From Bacteriovoracaceae bacterium (GTDB taxonomy: Bacteria; Bdellovibrionota; Bacteriovoracia; Bacteriovoracales; Bacteriovoracaceae): a stretch of DNA of 9,114 nucleotides. The position numbers and the translations under genes were made by a program. The notes below the pieces were generated by a model. That model was not told where the DNA came from, searched no databases, and worked only from the letters and a program-made list of their open reading frames with translations. The stretch lies in NCBI GenBank assembly GCA_023151145.1, contig JAKLJM010000067.1, forward strand, positions 1-9,114, in the 5' to 3' direction. Of this stretch, positions 6,765 through 9,114 are shown piece after piece (the first letter of the stretch is position 1; each line of letters begins with the position of its first letter).

Positions 6765-6817
6765 TGTCTTACTCCTAGTCAATTGAAAGCTTAGTTTTGC
6801 TTCGCGTTACTAAGAAA

Positions 6818-6846
6818 ATAATACAGTGCGTCTGAAAAAATTACAA
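6818..6846 (-). promoter_or_regulatory. Predicted sigma-70-type promoter of the GAF-AAA+ regulator gene
   Basis: On the minus strand, TTGTAA (6841-6846) and TATTAT (6818-6823) are separated by 17 bases. The -10 has one mismatch and the -35 two. The predicted start near A6811 gives a leader of about 46 bases to the ATG at 6764. It lies just downstream of the tolB terminator, as expected for an independent transcription unit. I see no sigma-54 type GG-N10-GC element, so no sigma-54 autoregulation is indicated. Confidence 0.55.
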
Positions 6847-6868
6847 GACAAAATCACTCAAGTGTATG

Positions 6869-6891
6869 AAAAAAATTCACGAATTTCGTGA
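6869..6891 (-). terminator. Intrinsic terminator after tolB
   Basis: On the minus strand, an inverted repeat TCACGAA/TTCGTGA (6877-6891) begins four bases after the tolB stop codon and is followed by seven consecutive T (6869-6875). The stem is short, with about five closing pairs around an AAATT loop. The palindrome plus U-tract, placed directly after the stop codon, is the standard arrangement. It separates the tol operon from the regulator gene. Confidence 0.75.
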
Positions 6892-6894
6892 TTT

Positions 6895-8238
6895 CTAGAA
6901 GTTATACCATCTAGGACTTATACACTTTCCAAATTCTCGCGTTACGGCCCCCAAAATCTCCCCATCACGGTCCATAATGTAAATATTTTGGTCAGCTTTG
7001 GTTCTGGAAAGCACGCGCTGGCTAGTAAAGGCGATAAATTCAGCATCTGGCGAGTAGCTTGGGTCCTCATTAGATCCAAAATCCTTAGTTAAACGGACTA
7101 GGCCATTGCCGTCAGAACCGATTCTAAAGAGATCGAATGAATTATCTAGCCATGAAGAAAAAACGATTTCCTTACCATCGGGAGAAAAGCGTGGAGTGGC
7201 ATTAAATTGACCTACATAAGAGATACGTTTTACATCTTTTTCTAGCTGATTAGGATCCATCGTATAGATCATGGCCTTGCCAGGTCTATCTGATAAGAAG
7301 GTCATGAGTTTTCCATCGGCGGTTATCGAAGGGTCAACATCTTGTGAGAAATGGTTGGTGATTTTTCTTAACTCTTTGGTTTCAACATTCATCTCATAGA
7401 TATCTGCGTTGCCTGTACTAGTTAAAGTTAAAGCAATACTTCGCCCACCAGAGAGAAAGACTGCCCCGGAGTTAATACCGTCGCGACTAGAGAGGACTGA
7501 GGTTTGTTTTGTTTTCATATCTAAGAGATAGAGATTGTTATTTCTTTTTCTCATGTCTTCATTCGGAATAAGAGAATACACCAGATAACGACCATCTTGA
7601 CTCATGGCCGGCCCGATGGCGATGCCCCCATGATTTGTTAATTGCTGAACATTTTTTCCATCAAAGTCCATCATGTAGACTTCTTTAATGGTTTTTCTGC
7701 CGCGAGAGTTTCGATCAGAAATAAAAACAATTTTCGAATTAAAGATCGAATCCTTTCCTACAATGGTTTTATAAATAGTATTCGCTATTTCATGTCCATT
7801 TTTTCTCAAAGTCGCGATATTTGTGATTTGAGATCCATTATAAATTTGTTTTCTTCCTGTAATATCATCGACGATCGTATTTACTTTAAGGTTATCCCCT
7901 ACCTTTTCAACACTAAGTCCCACTAAGTAACGAACACCTTTTGTATTCCAGTATTCATAATTAGTGACTGGACGAGTACTGGTGTTATTCGCCCCAGCTT
8001 CTTGGACGAAGAATTTTTTTTGATAAAAAGAAAAATCATTGCGAAGAAGTTTAACTAAATCATTAGCAGCATTTTTTTGGGCCATTGAAACAGCTGAGCC
8101 AAAGTAAGGGTCTTGAATAAGGATTTTGTCACGCTCTAATGTCGCCTCACCAACCGCGACGATCGATAAAGAATCTTCAGCACTTAAAACTTGTACCGAT
8201 AAAATAAAACATAGAACTGCTTTTAATAATAATTTCAT
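6895..8238 (-). CDS. tolB: Tol-Pal system periplasmic protein TolB
   Basis: The 447-residue protein has a signal peptide (MKLLLKAVLCFILSVQVLSA, cleavage near residue 20), an N-terminal TolB domain (about 22-155, with YWNTKGVRYLVG typical of it) and a C-terminal beta-propeller (about 160-447). The propeller shows repeated blades with the WD40-like PD40 pattern: SDRNSRG, MSQDGRYLVYS, TADGKLMTFLSDRPG, FSPDGKEIVFSS and YSPDAEFIAFTSQR. In the family, TolB is periplasmic, binds Pal, and works with TolA-TolQR to keep the outer membrane attached during constriction. Length is normal for TolB. The ATG at 8238 lies 11 bases after the TolA-like stop, with GAGAGG about 3 bases before it, so the two genes are almost certainly co-transcribed. 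A terminator follows directly, so pal, often the next gene, must lie elsewhere. Confidence is high because the upstream gene is TolA-like. Confidence 0.92.
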   Translation of the reverse strand: MKLLLKAVLCFILSVQVLSAEDSLSIVAVGEATLERDKILIQDPYFGSAVSMAQKNAANDLVKLLRNDFSFYQKKFFVQEAGANNTSTRPVTNYEYWNTKGVRYLVGLSVEKVGDNLKVNTIVDDITGRKQIYNGSQITNIATLRKNGHEIANTIYKTIVGKDSIFNSKIVFISDRNSRGRKTIKEVYMMDFDGKNVQQLTNHGGIAIGPAMSQDGRYLVYSLIPNEDMRKRNNNLYLLDMKTKQTSVLSSRDGINSGAVFLSGGRSIALTLTSTGNADIYEMNVETKELRKITNHFSQDVDPSITADGKLMTFLSDRPGKAMIYTMDPNQLEKDVKRISYVGQFNATPRFSPDGKEIVFSSWLDNSFDLFRIGSDGNGLVRLTKDFGSNEDPSYSPDAEFIAFTSQRVLSRTKADQNIYIMDRDGEILGAVTREFGKCISPRWYNF

Positions 8239-8249
8239 AATCCTCTCAC

Positions 8250-9114
8250 TTATAGTGGGAAACCTAAGACAATATCGCCATTTTGGGCACGATTACCATA
8301 TTCATCAGATAGTTTTGGAAAAGGAGCTGCACGTTCAACGGCTTGAATGGCACGATGATCATATTCTTGATCACCACTTGATTGATAGATCTCTGCTCTT
8401 CTTAGAGTTCCATCATTATTAAGCCAAACACGTACGCGACACTTAAGCCCTTTGTTTAATAAAAAACTTGGGAGTTTCCATTGGGGTTTGATTAACTCAG
8501 GTAACTTTGCAATATAAATTTGAAAAGCCGTCATTTCAGCCTGAGAACCAGAGCCATAAATACTGACACCTTTACTTACTCGGTTTCCGGCCAGCACTAA
8601 CTCTTTGAGTGCTGATTTTTCTTTACCATTTAAACCTTTTTCAGTTTTGGCGACTCCGTCTGAATCAACTTTTTTATTAGAGAGCTTTTTAAGCATTTCT
8701 TTAAAGTTTTTCTTTTTTAATTCTTCATCTTTAATTTTTTTGACTTCTAATAAAGCAAGCTCTTCGGCTTCCTTAGCACTTTCTTCTTTTGCCGACTCAT
8801 CTTCGATAGATTTTTCATCAGGTTTTTTCGCCGTTTCTTCTTGAACAGGAGCTTCTTCTTTTTTAGCGTCTTCTGTTCCCGCTGATAGATTTTGCAATTC
8901 TTTTAATGTGTGCTTTGGCATGGCAACCATATCAACACGAACTGATGCTTGAACTAATTCTAAATTTTTTTCTTTTAAATTTTCTTGTAAATCAAAAGCC
9001 ACTTTACCCGTCATTAATGATAACAAAACGATTCCGGTATGAACCAAGAAGGAATTACGCAGGTAAAAATTAAAGGATCTAGCCTTTAAGTTTTTAGGAA
9101 AATAGGGTTCAATT
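8250..9114 (-). CDS. TolA/TonB-type inner-membrane energy transducer, 5' end beyond window
   Basis: The frame stays open to the right edge, giving 287 visible residues. There is no ATG with a ribosome site near the edge, and the TTG at 9047 would cut into the membrane segment, so the true start lies off the window. Visible order: a basic cytoplasmic stretch (PKNLKARSFNFYLRNS), a short membrane segment (about 21-40, with FLVHTGIVLLSLMTGKVAF), the segment VRVDMVAMPKHTLKEL (about 58-73), a Glu/Lys/Ala-rich helical rod (about 80-150), and a C-terminal TonB/TolA-like domain (about 205-287). The C-terminal domain has KPQW, then CRVRVWLNNDGTLRRAEIYQ, SSGDQEYDHRAIQAVERA and a final IVLGFPL. Such proteins span the periplasm and carry proton-motive-force movement from an ExbB/TolQ-type motor to the outer membrane. 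Being directly upstream of tolB points to a TolA role, but TonB and TolA cannot be separated by sequence alone here. The motor genes would be expected just beyond the edge. Confidence 0.88.
   Translation of the reverse strand, partial: IEPYFPKNLKARSFNFYLRNSFLVHTGIVLLSLMTGKVAFDLQENLKEKNLELVQASVRVDMVAMPKHTLKELQNLSAGTEDAKKEEAPVQEETAKKPDEKSIEDESAKEESAKEAEELALLEVKKIKDEELKKKNFKEMLKKLSNKKVDSDGVAKTEKGLNGKEKSALKELVLAGNRVSKGVSIYGSGSQAEMTAFQIYIAKLPELIKPQWKLPSFLLNKGLKCRVRVWLNNDGTLRRAEIYQSSGDQEYDHRAIQAVERAAPFPKLSDEYGNRAQNGDIVLGFPL

Noticed and set aside
6765..6782. TTG at 6782 as the regulator start
   Set aside because: The ribosome site AGGAG lies downstream of that TTG and correctly spaced before the ATG at 6764, so the extra six residues are not translated.
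7642..8422. Two plus-strand open frames (7642-7926 and 8126-8422) antisense to tolB and the tolA-like gene
   Set aside because: Both overlap well-supported coding regions on the other strand, have no promoter or family signature, and cross the tolB start region only by chance.
8605..8844. Plus-strand open frame rich in Ser and Phe
   Set aside because: It is the reverse reading of the Glu/Lys-rich rod of the TolA-like protein, which naturally yields Ser/Phe-rich antisense frames.

Overview
The window looks like an AT-rich chromosomal segment of a Gram-negative bacterium. It carries FtsE-FtsX-EnvC division genes and Tol envelope genes, all on the minus strand. The AT-rich composition and the protein style would fit the Bdellovibrionota (Bacteriovorax/Peredibacter-like predatory bacteria), but that placement is an inference, with no rRNA or marker phylogeny to support it. 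I see no mobile elements, tRNAs, rRNAs or CRISPR arrays. No stretch longer than about 120 bases lacks a gene.

Read in the direction of transcription (right to left), the window starts inside a TolA/TonB-like inner-membrane protein whose start lies beyond the right edge. It is followed 11 bases later by tolB. A clear intrinsic terminator closes that operon, and no pal gene follows. Next, from a recognisable promoter, comes a GAF-AAA+-Fis transcriptional regulator related to sigma-54 activators. Its ATPase core is heavily degenerate: there is no GAFTGA loop, and the Walker B acidic residues and the arginine fingers are gone. Downstream is a 72-residue basic protein of unknown function. It appears to have its own promoter (TTGTAA-17-TAAAAT) and a G6/C6 stem-loop that would lie at the very 5' end of its mRNA. 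A second strong stem-loop separates it from a 478-residue SAMHD1/dGTPase-type HD phosphohydrolase.

The left third is a division and cell-wall operon: ftsE, ftsX (13-base overlap), an EnvC-type coiled-coil/degenerate LytM protein, and a C-terminal processing protease (S41/Ctp) cut by the left edge. FtsEX is expected to transmit ATP-driven conformational change across the inner membrane to EnvC, which activates peptidoglycan amidases. Ctp-type proteases often lie beside such M23-family genes and may control turnover of wall hydrolases.

The main points for a second look are the pseudo-ATPase character of the regulator, the promoter plus 5' stem-loop of the small gene, the altered ABC signature in FtsE, and a substituted active-site histidine in the HD protein. 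Several start codons deserve correction. The regulator starts at the ATG at 6764, not the upstream in-frame TTG. The TolA-like protein has no start inside the window. The start of ftsE is ambiguous between a TTG and two ATGs.
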